Below, in pieces: positions 25,617 through 38,000 of a stretch of DNA of 64,000 nt. The notes beneath the pieces were generated by a model. The model had not been told where the DNA came from, ran no database searches, and saw only the letters and a program-made list of their open reading frames with translations. Made by a program: the position numbers and the translations under genes. The stretch comes from Hyaloscypha bicolor E (lineage: Eukaryota > Ascomycota > Leotiomycetes > Helotiales > Hyaloscyphaceae): the NCBI RefSeq assembly GCF_002865645.1, contig NW_020194530.1:196846-260845 (forward strand), in the 5' to 3' direction. Position 1 is the stretch's first letter; each line of letters opens with the position of its first letter.

Positions 25617-25919
25617 TATTAGTTTACTAGAAATATATAGTACTATTATATAATCGTGAAATACTATTTTATATAAGTTAGTAAAGTTATTATTTAGAAG
25701 TAGGAATTATAATATTATAGTATTAATATATAATTCCTAAATCTGCTAAGCCTAAAGAAATCTAGTTTACTAGTTAAGTTACTAATAAAATATAAGGTTA
25801 TATAACTATATCTCGTATTTTATATCCTATTACCTATATTCTATTACTTATATCCCGTATCTCGTATCCCGTATCCCGTAACTATATACGTGACTCCTAA
25901 AGAAATAGCTATATTAATA
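25617..25919 (-). repeat. Copia copy 1 LTR (5' side)
   Basis: 303 bp, begins TATTAGTTTACTAG and ends GCTATATTAATA. It aligns along its whole length with 16397-16699. Confidence 0.88.
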
Positions 25920-25924
25920 GAAAC
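25920..25924. repeat. Right target-site duplication (GAAAC) of copia copy 1
   Basis: Identical to 16392-16396. It lies inside the outer gypsy integrase frame. Confidence 0.9.
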
Positions 25925-26900
25925 TTCTTATAAATTTTCTATTTCTATTAGAGATTATTATTACTAGTATTTTCTAGAAATAATATATTTATATAAAATA
26001 TATTTATATTTATTTCTTTACTATTTATATTAACTATTCGGGTATTAAATAAATATATTTAGTAAACTTATTTATAATAATTAGAAATATATTAAAACTA
26101 TTCTTAAATACTAATAATTCTATAATAAAATTAATATAAATTATAACTAGAAATATAAAGAATACTTATATTGGATTTAGGCCACTAAAAGGCTTATATT
26201 ATACTAGTTTTAATATCTTTTAAATAAAGTAATAATAAATATAATTCTCGATTTCCTTTATTATTTATAGGAAATAAATATTATAATAATAAAGCTTATA
26301 TAACTTTTCTTTTCTAATATATATATATATATTATATATCTATTTTATAATTACTAATAAATACTTTTTAGGAATATATAATTACTTATATCTAGATTTC
26401 GAATTTCTTAAATATATAAGTTTTATTTATTTATTAATATAATAGTTTAGGAATATTATTTTAATATTATTAGTAATCTCTAATAGCAATTCCTTTAATC
26501 TTTTAATTAAATATTTATTAATAATAATATTTTTTATAATATTTTTTAATAACTTATTATTTATATTTATTATATCTATTATAAAAGAGAATTCATTTAC
26601 TAACTCTAGTAATTTCTTGTTTTATTTAGCTTTTTTATTAGTTTCCTCTTTTAATAATAGTCCGGAAATCGTAAATAATTATAATAAGCTATCTATATTT
26701 AAATAAGTCTTTTCAGGTTAGTATATAATATCTATTACTAGCTAATATTTATTAAAAAACAATTTCTAGTATAAAAGGCAAGTACTTTTATTATCTAGAA
26801 TAGCTATATTTATAAGTCTCTTTATAGCTTTATAATTAGTAATAATAGTTATTTAATTATTATCTAAATAGTAAATGAGCTTATAAATTATTTATATTAA
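25925..26900 (-). pseudogene. Gypsy RNase H and integrase N-terminal half
   Basis: The minus strand gives TNYKAIKRLINIA (family: TDHKAIKxL, RNase H end), a YIPKKYLLVIIK-like segment (family: VPxxL...IL, before the zinc-binding region), then IIELLVFKNSFNIFLIII and KFTKYIYLIPE (family: MDFIxxLPxS...YDxILTVxDKFTK...IPG). It ends at IISNRNRKFI (family: ISDRDxKF, second catalytic Asp). The frame stops exactly where copia copy 1 inserted. Catalytic Asp residues are often Asn now, in keeping with RIP. Confidence 0.7.
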
Positions 26901-27564
26901 ATATTCGATTTCTAATTTAGTAATAAAATAATTCTTTTTATATTTGAATAATATTCTAAATAGAAGAAAAATAGAATACTTTATATTATTAGTATTTATT
27001 TAATATAATATTATTTTATATCTTTTTTTCTTAGAATTATTAATATATAAAATAAAGAATTTAATAAATCTAGTAACTTAAATATAATTATTAAATATAA
27101 TCCTTTTTTAAATCTATTTTATATAGTTTTATATTTATTATTTATATAAAATGGCTTTTTTCTATTATTATCTAGTATTTTTTCTTAATTATCTTTTTTA
27201 ATATTATTTAGAAACCAGAAATCTTTAATATTTCTAAAGGTTTTATAATCTTAATATAGTTTAATATAAAATTTTAGTAATAGCTAAAAAAAATACTAGG
27301 CTATATTTCAAGTCTATTAAATTAGTAAAATAGTTAAGGTTTTAAATTACTATTACTTTCTTTTTTATAATATTTAGCTCTAAATAATTTATTTAATATT
27401 TCAGGGCCTTAATTAATAATTATATCTAAAGATTCTAATAAGCTTAAAATATTCTTTAGATTTACTAAATATATAATAATATTTACTAGTATAATAAATA
27501 TATTATTAACTTCTATAAGTATTATTATAAGAGGAATTCTATTTAGTATTATATAAAACCAGAA

Positions 27565-27760
27565 GTATTATGATACTGGGCTCTGGGCTTGGAAAGTAAA
27601 ATAGAGTGGCTCTTAATCCGAGGATTCTAAACTAAGGAAGGAAGCTCGTATGTACAGGAGCTTTGGTATTCTAAATACTAGCCCTAACCGCATGCGTTAT
27701 CGCGTGATCACGTGACGCTAAATTTACTAGTGAAGCGGTGAAGCGTAATAAGAAGAATTA
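27565..27760. other. Patch of unmutated sequence inside the RIP block
   Basis: About 195 bp of near-normal composition with many CA/TG dinucleotides (for example CATGCGTTATCGCG and GATCACGTGACG), bordered on both sides by RIP sequence. It has no open frame or recognisable motif. It may be a short insertion, which RIP ignores below a few hundred base pairs, or a later arrival. See findings. Confidence 0.6.
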
Positions 27761-30700
27761 GCTAGGCCTATTATAATAACTATTAGTTATTTATATTTAT
27801 AATAAGATATAATAAAACCAGTTTTTTACTAGTTCTCTAGACTAATAGGCTATTAAAAAAATAACTTTATTAAATTAATTAATAATAATACTAATTTTCT
27901 TTTTAAAGTTATAAAAATATTATTCTAATATAATAATAAATAAATATCCGAATATAGATATATATTAACTTTTTATAAATTATTTATTACTTATAATTTA
28001 TTATTTTTCTAAATAATAAATACTAGTAAAAATACTATAAATAATTATTTTAATAATATTATTTCTATTTATTTATTAATATATAATAATAAATAAATAG
28101 AAAATCTAGAACTTTATTAATTATTTCTTTATTATATATAAATAGATTATAAATATATTATTATAGTTCTAATATATTTTCTTTATTTCTAAAAGAGATT
28201 AGTATTATTATTTTATTATTAAAACTATTTAGGCCCGGGTAAAATAGCCTAGTATAATACTTTAGAACTTATAAGACTTTTTATTAATAATTCTTTTTCT
28301 AGTAATTAGAGATATTAGCTTTATCTAAATTAATTACTTTTTTTTAAAAAATTTACTATAAATAGCAAATCTTGCTATAACTAACAACCGGAATTACTAT
28401 TTATTAAATCCGAATTATTTGGCTTATTAAAATAGTAATAAGTAATAGTATATTAGATTATAATACTAAGGAAATTACTTTTATTAACCCTAAATAGTAA
28501 GTTTCTAAGATTATTATAAGATATAAATCCAGTTATATTTTAGACTAGGTCTTATATTATTAAGAAATATAATATCTGGAAATTATTAATAGTATTAGAT
28601 AATATAAATCTGGACTTGGGCTTAAATAAATATTCTTTCTTCTTTTTATTAGTATTAAATACTCGAGAATAATAAATAATAATATCTAATATATATTCGA
28701 ATAAAATAATCTTTATTTCTATTATAAAAATATATATATTTTTATATATTTCTTTATTAGTAATAGAGATAGAAATATAATTCAGATTTATTTATATTAT
28801 ATTATATTACTTTTATTTATAACTAGAAATAATAGTTACTTTTACTAGAATAAAAATATTTAGGCTTATAATTATTAGTACTAATAGCTAGTTAATTATA
28901 TAAATCTCTCCTTCTAGAGATATTAAATAGCTAATTATATTCGGGAATTAGAATTCATATTTAATAAATTCCGAGATTATAGACCTCTTACTAATACTAG
29001 TTAAATAAATAATATAGCCTCTAGCTATTTTCTATAATAGAATATTAGAAAAATATATTTTATATATAACTCGAATTATTAATAAAATAAAAATATACAA
29101 ATCTATTTCGATATGAATCTAACTAGATTTAGACTAGTATATTATTATTACTAGCTAGTAAATTTAAAAGTCTAATTCTGAAATAGAGATTTTATAAATA
29201 TTATTCCTAAATTTCACTTTTATATTATTAATAAAAAATAAAACTCTATTAATTATACTAGACCCTGTATTTTTATTAATTATTATTAAGAAAATATATT
29301 TATTAGAGCTATTATCTTATATATTACTTAATAAGAAAAACTAATTTAACTTTTTATTTTCTGTATTTTCTATTATTAGCTAGTATTTGATTTTATTTAT
29401 ATTTTTTACTAATATTTAATATTTATATATTTCTTAATTTAATATTTTAATAGAAAAATAAATTATTAATATAGCCTTATTAGCGGGTAAGGAAATAATA
29501 GAATAAGTTTATTTCTTTAATTAATATTAGTTAGAAAAAGATAGAATTATAGCTAATAAGAAATTAGAAAATAAAATTAGAATAATAAAAGCTAGAATAA
29601 GTAATTAAATATTAATATTTATAATAATAGATACTATTTTAAATATTAGTAAAAATAAGCTTTTAGTAAAATTACTAAAAGAATATTTAATATCTATTAC
29701 TAAACTATAATTACTAGTTAATAATCCGAAATATTATTTCCCGGCTATTAAGAATTATATTAGCCTTTATAATAATAATTAAATAGTTCTATTATTTAGT
29801 ATATAATATATAACTATTTATTTATTATTTATTTCTTATTATTCTTATTAGTACTTTTAAACTTTATATTATAGTTTATAGAAAAAACTTTTATTTTAAA
29901 CTATTAGTTCTTTATTAATACTAGATAATTAGAATATTTAAAGTTCAGATATTAATTCTTATAATATTAGTAAAAATGCTTCGGAATAAATAACTTATTC
30001 TAATAAGCTTTATTATATAGAACTATTATCTTTTTCTTATTATCTAAGGTATTACTAAGCTTTTTCTAAATAAAACTAATATTAAATATATAATTAAAAG
30101 CTTTTATAATTTATTTCGCTTTATTTTTTATTAGAATAGGCTTATAAAAACAAGAAATACCTTAGTTAAAACCCTAGATTTTATTATATTACCTAAATAA
30201 ATTTAATATTAATAAATAGAAATAATTTGTTTTAACTAGCTTTTTTAATACAAATTCCTTATTATAAAGGCACATATAAAAGACTTTAAAGTAATTCTGG
30301 CTAAAAGGAAAATTAATAAATATTATAAGAATAGGATTAAAACTCTTCTAAATCTTTTCTATTATTTTTTCTTTATTAGAGATTAGTATATCTTCTAAAA
30401 AGCTAATCTTTTTTATAAAATATATTCTAATATTATTACTAGATAATAGAAAATATATATATTTATTTATTTTCTTTTATATAAAAAAGTAGTTAAATAT
30501 AAATTATAAGTTTAATTACTATATTTATTCTATTTCTAACTAGTATTAATAGCCTTATATATTAGATAATAGAATTCCTTTAAAAACAAAATAATAAAAT
30601 AAATAGAAATACTAAAGTTATTAAGTTTTTCGGATTAAAAAGTATAATATTATTAACTTTTAAATTTACTTTTAGCCTATATTCTATTAAAAATATAAGT

Positions 30701-32037
30701 TTATTTCTAGTAATATTTCTACTTATATAATAGTCTAGTAATAAATAGTAATTATTAGAGGCTATATAATAATCTGGGAATTCCTAAAGCTATTAATAAG
30801 TATTTTATTAAAAGTAATTATTAAATAAAGAACCCGGATATTTTATATCTCCAGAGAATTATTTTTAGTATTTCTTTTTAATATAAGCTTTTAGGTTCAG
30901 CTATTACTAGAAGTTATTCTAGAATTCAACTTATTATTAGTAATAACTATTAATATTCGAAATATAAAAACCTTATTTCTTAATTAAGTATATTATAAAA
31001 AGCCTATAATTATTATTTCTAGAAAACTAAAACCGATTATATATCTCTTCTTTAATAGTCTATAATAGGCCTATAGGGCTAGTATATTACTAGATAATCA
31101 ATTATAAGAACTCTCTATTATAGAATTTTTATTTAGCTAAATTTATTAAAATCAAATTAAATTCTTTATAATATATATTAAGATTCTTCTTTATTATTAA
31201 TATATAATATAAATTAATTCGTTTCCGTTTTCCTATTATAATAGGTTTATTAACTTCAGGCAAATATAAAGTTCTAATATTATTAGCCTTTAATAACTTT
31301 ACTAGTAAAATAGTATTTTTCTTATATATTTTCTTGAAATATTTGACTTAATTCTCTAAAATAATACTCTTTTATAATTAATAATAAGCAGGCCTTATAT
31401 CCGGTTTCTTTTTCTTATTCTATTATATAGAACTATAATTATTATTATTAAGGGGCAAGCGGTATTAGAATCCCGAGTTCTCTAAAACAGATATAGCGGC
31501 TAAAGATACTATTCCTATATTTATAAATAAGAATAAAATATAGGACTAGTAATAGGTAATAATTATAATAAAGATTACTTAAAGAAATCTAAGGCTAGTA
31601 AATTATAAGAGCTTAATTAATTAGAGTTAATTACAGGAGTTAATAGCAGATATACCTGCCTAACTATTAGTAGATACTAGAGATATATAAAGGAGAAGTT
31701 CTTAATAGAATTACAGAAGCTCTTAATAGGATTATAGGATTAATTAATAGATATAAGAAAGTCGAGAAGTATAGTACGGTTACTGACTAAAGTAACGTAT
31801 ATAGTTACCGGCAGGTACCGAAAAACGAATCCAAATGTTATTAGATACCGAGAAGAATTAGTCTATTATTTCCCTACTAAAATATCTAACCTGAACTTAA
31901 TAAAAAAGCGGAAGCGTCTGGGTTAGGTAGGTGAGTAGGTACTATGATCCTTCCGTCTTCGTTTAATACGATTAATAGTAGATATACTTCTCTGGCCCGG
32001 TAATTCCGAAAAATCATTTAAAGTATTGCTAGTAATC

Positions 32038-32164
32038 TATTACGGAATAGACATCCTGGTGGGCCCCAACGATGGCGAAGGCCAGAGTAGGGCAGAAAGA
32101 TGATGTATTCTCTATGAGAGATAGCTAGCTAAAGTACCTTCCGCCCCTAGCGGCTTACGTAACA
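32038..32164 (-). repeat. Right LTR (5' LTR) of the outer gypsy
   Basis: 127 bp starting TATTACGG and ending CTTACGTAACA. It is less mutated than the left copy and lies directly against gene island 2. As the 5' LTR of a minus-strand element it would have carried the promoter. Confidence 0.9.
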
Positions 32165-32169
32165 CTCTG
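32165..32169. repeat. Right target-site duplication (CTCTG) of the outer gypsy
   Basis: Pairs with 13736-13740. Together they show that islands 1 and 2 were continuous before insertion. Confidence 0.9.
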
Positions 32170-32870
32170 CGCATTCTGATTTGCTTTGGAAGTGGTAGAT
32201 CCTTCCCTGGATATCTTTATTATGCGATCTGGGCAGTCAAAGTTGCGGTAGCGGCCTAACTTGAGTTAATGTTTAATAAAAGCAAAAATGTCAGAGAGCA
32301 GATTGACCAGACTGGTTACACGTTCCGGTAGAGCGTTACGGGGAGCTCCGTTGCATTTCAACCCGGTTAAAAGCAACCCTAGACAATAAGGTCCGAAAGG
32401 GCTTCGAAATCAAAGCAGCAATATCACTTTCTAAATGAGAAGGTCGTGCTACCACTTGCACACTGGTCTTCATCGTCCGTTTCTATGAATCTGTCAACCC
32501 AGGCCTCGACGTCTACAGTTCGGCCACGACCCTGTCTTGTCCAAGAGGGAGATCCGAGTGCCTCGCTGATGGTACTGGAGAAAGCATGTTAGCGCGTGTG
32601 GACAATTTTGAGATTTCTCAAACTCAGCTTATCCACCAGGCAGAGTTCCGCTTGCGATTTTCTATTAGTATGGATTTAATTGCAACAGCACTTGGAGTCC
32701 GCAGTTACCGGGATCCAGCTTCAGAAATACTAGAATCAATGAGGTCTACGCTATTCTTCAAGTTACAGAGGATGGATTTTTGCTCAAAGGGCCATGGGAT
32801 ACTTCGCTCTTGTGGTAGAGCGACTTCCTTTGCTTGATCAATGCATTCCCCGGCTCAAGGAAACGGACGT
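32170..32870 (-). pseudogene. Upstream part of the interrupted minus-strand coding relic
   Basis: Read right to left, the minus strand offers three protein-like segments: ECIDQAKEVALPQERSIPW (about 32845-32785), then KSQAELCLVDKLSLRNLKI followed by SSTISEALGSPSWTRQGRG and VDVEAWVDRFIETDDEDQ (about 32665-32430), then DIQGRIYHFQSKSECAE up to the gypsy target site. Candidate introns with GT and AG ends join them in phase, but the splice signals are poor. In-frame TAA and TGA codons occur. The last segment continues in phase into 13735-13556 across the insertion. No family is recognised. The plus strand is also partly open here (about 32436-32837 and 32794-33003), so strand assignment is tentative. 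Confidence 0.35.
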
Positions 32871-33263
32871 TATGTACCGTATACTCTCAGAACCTGTGGA
32901 AGAGGGACTCAAGTCCAAATCTCGATCTTTAAGCAGTCTTTTCATCCTAAGTAAGCTCTGTTGCGCAGGTTTTCCTATGCATTGGGTGTCCGCCTCTCTA
33001 TAATGCAAAGAGAAGAAACACATATTACCTTGAAGTCTGATGATGCTGTAGCATGAGCTTATGTTGTCACTGGGGAGAAAATCGATGTGATAGACGGCGA
33101 ATGCGAAGAGCTCCTACAATTAAGGCAAGACGAACGTTTCGAAGTCTTAATCGATGTTGGTTAGTCCTTATGGTCTATATCCGCAACCCATTCCTCACAT
33201 CACAAGTTCCAGTATCCGATATCTTTGTATTTAATAACTAATCTATCTTAGTAGATATCAACG

Positions 33264-34180
33264 ATGGAACCTAGTATACTCTTTAATAGCACCGCAAAGC
33301 CATCTTCCCCTTCTCCATTATTAGCATAAGTTGCGCATACGCCTGGAGGGTCGCCTCAAAGCTCTCAATATTCTTCACCTGGACCCTCATCTCAACAATC
33401 CGCACCTACCTCCGATCAAATTTATCCTTCAAACAATGCTGGCAAACCGGCAACATTGGGATGACATCCAATGGGACCTTTGGAAATACTGGATCCGGTT
33501 CGTCAACATGATAGAGCAGCCTTCGTCTCCCTTTTCCTTCGAAGTATGGCTTTAGATGACGAGATGGCTTTCTAGCTTAAGTTGCTCACTGTATTCGCGC
33601 GACAATGGTGGGCTGCTAGCTTTTACACTTCTAGTGGGTTGTCGGAGAAATTGCTTAATTCACAACAGCCGCTGATGCTCACGATTTTAAGACACGTGTT
33701 GTGTTTTTTGCTGTTAGTTTTATGATTATGGTTGTGTGGGTTATGAGGAGACAGGATTGGATGATTGCGGTCGCGACTTCGTTTTTCTTTGAGCCTTTTG
33801 TGAGGATCCTGTTTCAATTGGGGGTATATCAGTATAGCTTGGACTTTTTTTGGAGTGCTGAAGGCAATAGTCCGCTTCGGATTGTTAGACGGGTTACTTA
33901 TGCTGGTTGTTTTTCCTATTATTGTAAGTATAGATGGTTATAAGAAAGAGAAGTCTTGGATGGTGTGGTCTGGAGGGGTGTTATTTGCTTTCTAGCTGTT
34001 TATTGTGCGGTTGGATTTATATAAGGGTTATTTGGGAACCTCTTTGCGTGATAGATAATCAAGCTTTTCGATTTTGCCAAGATTGTCATCGATTAAAAAA
34101 GTCGATATGTTCCAAGATAGGCAACTTGGAAACGGGCCATCCCTCCCACCGTAGAAAATGCCTCCCTCCTTAAAATAATA
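33264..34180 (+). pseudogene. Decayed plus-strand gene with hydrophobic C-terminal half
   Basis: One reading frame from the ATG at 33264 to about 34180 stays protein-like. It has a Ser/Pro/Gln-rich N-terminal part (GGSPQSSQYSSPGPSSQQS), a soluble stretch (GPLEILDPVRQHDRAAF), then hydrophobic segments likely to cross a membrane (LLDGLLMLVVFPIIVSIDGY, then SWMVWSGGVLFAF) and a polar tail. It is broken by about nine stops. Most are TGA or TAG at places where Trp would fit, as TGG-to-TAG/TGA mutation gives. Read this way it is a membrane protein gene killed by transitions near the repeat block. The family is unknown. Other frames (33331-33555, 33701-33943) are shadows. Confidence 0.45.
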
Positions 34181-35094
34181 AACCGTATCTTCAAGCAACG
34201 CAACAGAATTAGCCGTGTAGCTTGGCGGCGGTTCTTCTAACCCCGTAATGGAGTGTTAGTTATAATATGCCTCTACGACAGGTCGGCACGGTAAGTACAG
34301 GAGCATCTTGTTACGGCCTTTGTGCATTATGGGCATGAGCAGAAACTGATTAGGGTAACGCTGGCAAAAGTGAATATTCGCACGCTTCAAAGCAAGGATA
34401 CAAAGAACTGGCAGGGCGACACGGGGGTGGTGTATTAGTCCGACTAGCGCAAAACGAACCCCCTCAGGAAATAGAGTCAAAACCTCAATTTTCTATGGTA
34501 TTTCGTTTGGTATCAATCGACCATAGGCATACTGAGTCGACCCGGACGAATGGCCAATTGGAGTGGGCGTGCGCCTCCATCGCCGTTTCCTACCTGACGC
34601 CCGAAACAAACACTCTTCCTCGCTATTAACCAATCTCACTACCCCACGTCTTTCCACCATGAACTCCACGACTTGTGATCAGAGGCCGAGTAGCCCAACC
34701 ACCTGCCGCCTACCATCCATTTCACACATCAAGGCTGACTATTGGCCACCATTTTCTTACTACCTGAAGCCACCAGCATCTTTGATAAGGCAGAGCGATC
34801 TCGCTTCTATGCTGCACACCCTTTTCGTCAGTAGGGCATTCCTCATGCATATGTTCTGGTGTCGTTGCAGCAGGCTGCGCCCGACTCAGCAGCAACGGAT
34901 CACAAGGCCGTTATCACAGATCCAACCAAACCAAATGCGGAGACACAGCCATGTCTGCCCATGAACAAGTCTTATGCTTTTCTGAAATTCTCGGCATCGC
35001 CCTGCTTTTCCGTTCACTGTTATTCAACCTCTACCAGAAGCATCCCTTGGTATACATCAGACATCAACAAGCTCGGACCTGAGTGACTTCAATC
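34181..35094. other. Region without a supported gene, upstream of the VIT/VWA gene
   Basis: Normal composition. It should include the promoter and 5' leader of the gene starting at 35095. Frames at 34563-34964 (133 codons) and 34859-35086 show low-complexity Ser/Thr/Pro and no domain. I regard them as chance or as decayed exons. No clear TATA box or splice acceptor leading into 35095 was found. Confidence 0.4.
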
Positions 35095-38000
35095 ATGGCT
35101 GTGAGCATTGGTAACGGTCAACAGCGTCTGTACCCTTTGTCAGTAACGTTCAAGGCTACAATTCTGGATGATATTGCCAAGTTTACTGTCACACACAACT
35201 TCTACAATGATTCCAGGGCTAGCCTAGCAACTGCCGACTTCACCTTCCCACTTCTACCAGAGTGCTCAATTTTGGACTTCAGTTGTACCTTTGGGGGATC
35301 TGCTGGTAACAACAGGGTTCTAAGAGCGATAGTCTTGGAGAAACAGACGGCTCGAAACAGATTCTGTGACGCTCAGAAAGAGGGCAAAAAGCCAGGTCTG
35401 CTCGAGCAAAGCTCTGGTGATGTCTTTAAATCGGCCGTGGGCAACGTACTTGCAGGGGCTCGGATTCGGACAGAGATTGCGTTTGCTAGCTTCTTGAGGC
35501 GCCGTGTCCGCCCTGATGGGACAGTTGTCACGACAGTGACAATACCCATAAGCATTGCCCCTCGATACGGTCGCCCGCCTCCAGAATGGGAACGCACAGG
35601 GCTACCACTACCGCCTCTCGGCCTCAGTGCTGAGCTTCAGATTCACACAGAATATTCTTCGAGCATGTCCGTAAATTTGGTGTCAGATCACCAGAAATGC
35701 ACGACCTTTGAGCAACGGGCTAGGATATATCGGGGCGACGACACAGCTGCGCCAGCAATGACCGTGGTGAATATTCGAAACAAGGACCCTCTCCAGAGAG
35801 GCGATGTCGTGCTGGATATCATTAAGGGACCAGAGCCTGAGGTGCCCATGGCTTGGCTAGAAGCCCATACTGCAAAATCCAACCATTACGCAGCCATGAT
35901 AACGCTTCCAAAACCGGTAGCGCAGTCGATGCATGCCGCTCGGGCTGGTGTCAAGCGCGAGATCATTTTCCTTGCAGACAGGTCAGGCTCGATGAAAGGC
36001 AAGATCGAAGGTCTCAGAACGGCCATGACTGTCTTTCTCAAGGGCATTCCCCTAGATCGCTATTTCAACGTGTGGAGTTTCGGGAGTCAACACCAAGCCC
36101 TATGGCCACGGTCTGTGCAGTACAGCAAAGTGAATCTTGCACATGCTCTCAGATATGTAGGGGGGTTTGAGGCAAATATGGGCGGGACGGAGATCCAGCC
36201 AGTGCTTAACGATATCATCCAAACTTCAGCCACGGATGGGGAGACAAAAGACGTTGTGGTTTTAACGGATGGGGAAGTCAACGACGAGATTATGGGGGCG
36301 ACGTTGAGGCTTGTTGCGAAAGCAAAGCATGACACAGGGGGGCGCATGCGATTCTTTGCCCTAGGCATCGGCGACGAGGTATCGCACGCCCTCGTAAACG
36401 GGATTGCACAGGCTGGTGGAGGATATTCGAACGTTATTGGGACCGCAGATTATAACATGTGGCCGGACAGGATGGCGGCGGTGTTGGAAGCTGCTTCAGA
36501 AGAGCATCTAGGCAGTGTGCAGGTGCAAGTCGATGCTCATGATATTGTCCAGCCTCATGAAGGTAAGTGCATGACCTTCATTTCAGCCTTATAAGTTAAC
36601 TCTAAAGGTACTAACCTTTGCAGCTTCTTCTTTCCGGAGACCTATTCCCTTGCAGTCACCTGCTGATCTGGCTTTGCTTCCTGCCTTCTCTCGTAATCGA
36701 ATATTCATGTTGTTTGACCTCCGAGTGTGGAGGCATGAACCCCCCTCGTCCATCACAATAACGACCAGGAACTCGTTAGGACTCGTCGTTCGCCACGAAG
36801 CCGTTACTGTACATCGAGCTTCCGGTACCAATACCCTCATACACCGCCTGGCAGCCCGAGCAGCCATTGGAGATCTTGAGCGTGGCGAGAGCTGGGTTCA
36901 GTTGAATCCGAGAGGACCTGAGCATGGATCTGAACAGGAGACAGCGCTAACTAGGAAAGAAGGTGTGCGTCTTGGGCGCGAGTGGAATCTTGTCTCAAAG
37001 TGGACCAGCTTTTACCTGGAGGAGTCTCGTCACCCAGGAACCTCAGATCCATTTTTGAATACTCCGCCCCAGGCTCCGAAGAAGAGCCAGAAAAGCTGGA
37101 GCAGCAGAAACAAGGAGCATAGAAGCTCTGTAAGCAGTTCGGAGAGCCATGGTCTGACACCACAATCACCATCATCTGACGGCTCGCCATCGCTCAATGG
37201 TACAAAGTGGCCTAAGTCTAGCAACTTCCAACCGCGCGACTCGGGGTTTGAGGTATCTCGGAATAAGGCGGAGAGCAACGACTTATCATCCTCTCTGGGT
37301 AAAACATTAAAAGCAGATGACAACCAACGTGTCTCTTCTCTGTCTCGTGATACATCGGAGGTCTCTGCCATCCAAGAGACCATAATCGCGGAGGCGCCGA
37401 TTACCCATTTCAATCAGAACGACGTGACCATCGGCTCCGACCTCAACCGTAACTTACCAGATAGTCCACATAGTACTCTAGATGAAGGCGATAATTTTGG
37501 GGCCCCAGCAGTGACGCTAAGGCAATCAGCTCTTATTGACAGTACCAAAACTGCTGTTCCAGGCTCTGCAGCCAACACAGTACCCCAACGTCCTCAGGAT
37601 GAGCACTCTTCTCCGACCTCTGACATGTCTATGGAAAACAAGGACAACGATAGCATTCGTTCATGGATACTTAAGGACTTCGACGTCAGCGCCCCCACTT
37701 TCAACCCTCCAGCTTCAAGTGCCATATATGAGGTTCCAGAAGAAGACAGCACAAAACAACGGAAAACAAACGACTTAGAGAAAGAGAAAGTTCTTAAGTT
37801 AATCAACCACCAAAACTTTGACGGCTCGTTCAATTTCGAAAATCCACTAGTTGCTGCTGAGACGACAATGTCAAAGGTTAATACGAGGCCGAGGCCAGTA
37901 GGATTCTTAAATGGAATATTTCGAAGTCAATTTCGATCACAATCACCACAAAAACGATTGCACAACAGACCATCGCTTCTCAGGCATATATTGGGCGGAT

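Larger units (their letters stand above)
16397..25919 (-). mobile_element. Ty1/copia retrotransposon copy 1, carrying a DNA transposon
   Basis: Bounded by 303-bp LTRs (16397-16699 and 25617-25919) and perfect GAAAC duplications. It is the same family as 44221-50632 but in the opposite orientation: the LTRs align, and the zinc-knuckle region of gag matches (about 20640-20685 on the minus strand against 46561-46602). Gag lies to the right and pol to the left. Subtracting the 3.0-kb DNA transposon leaves about 6.5 kb, close to the 6.4 kb of copy 2. All frames carry RIP stops. It sits inside the integrase of the outer gypsy, so it inserted later. Confidence 0.88.
13741..32164 (-). mobile_element. 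Ty3/gypsy retrotransposon, host of nested copia and DNA transposon
   Basis: Two 127-bp direct repeats (13741-13867 and 32038-32164) bound this segment, and both flanks carry CTCTG. LTR termini are TGTTACGG...GTAACA where unmutated. A pyrimidine tract directly after the left LTR is a polypurine tract on the minus strand, so the element reads right to left. Minus-strand pol relics agree: RNase H TDHKAI-like segment (seen as TNYKAIKRL, near 26850), integrase core (IIELLVFKNSF...INKFTKY, near 26100) and ISNRNRKFI (family: ISDRDxKF) just before the copia insertion at 25924. The rest of integrase resumes at 16396 and continues left. Without the copia insert the element would be about 8.9 kb. RIP has destroyed all frames. 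The 5' interior (about 28000-32000) has further minus-strand coding-like stretches that I cannot assign. Confidence 0.85.

Noticed and set aside
13741..32164. Giant cargo-carrying mobile element (Starship-like) between the direct repeats
   Set aside because: The repeats have LTR termini and a five-base duplication, the interior is gypsy pol plus nested transposons, and no tyrosine recombinase or cargo gene is present.
34563..34964. 133-codon plus-strand frame
   Set aside because: Low-complexity Ser/Thr/Pro composition, no domain, and overlapped by another open frame; more likely leader or spacer sequence.
35083..36594. Exon 1 of the VIT/VWA gene read as a complete 503-residue protein
   Set aside because: It starts at a GTG and runs into an intron with perfect donor, branch and acceptor signals; splicing joins it in phase to the second exon.
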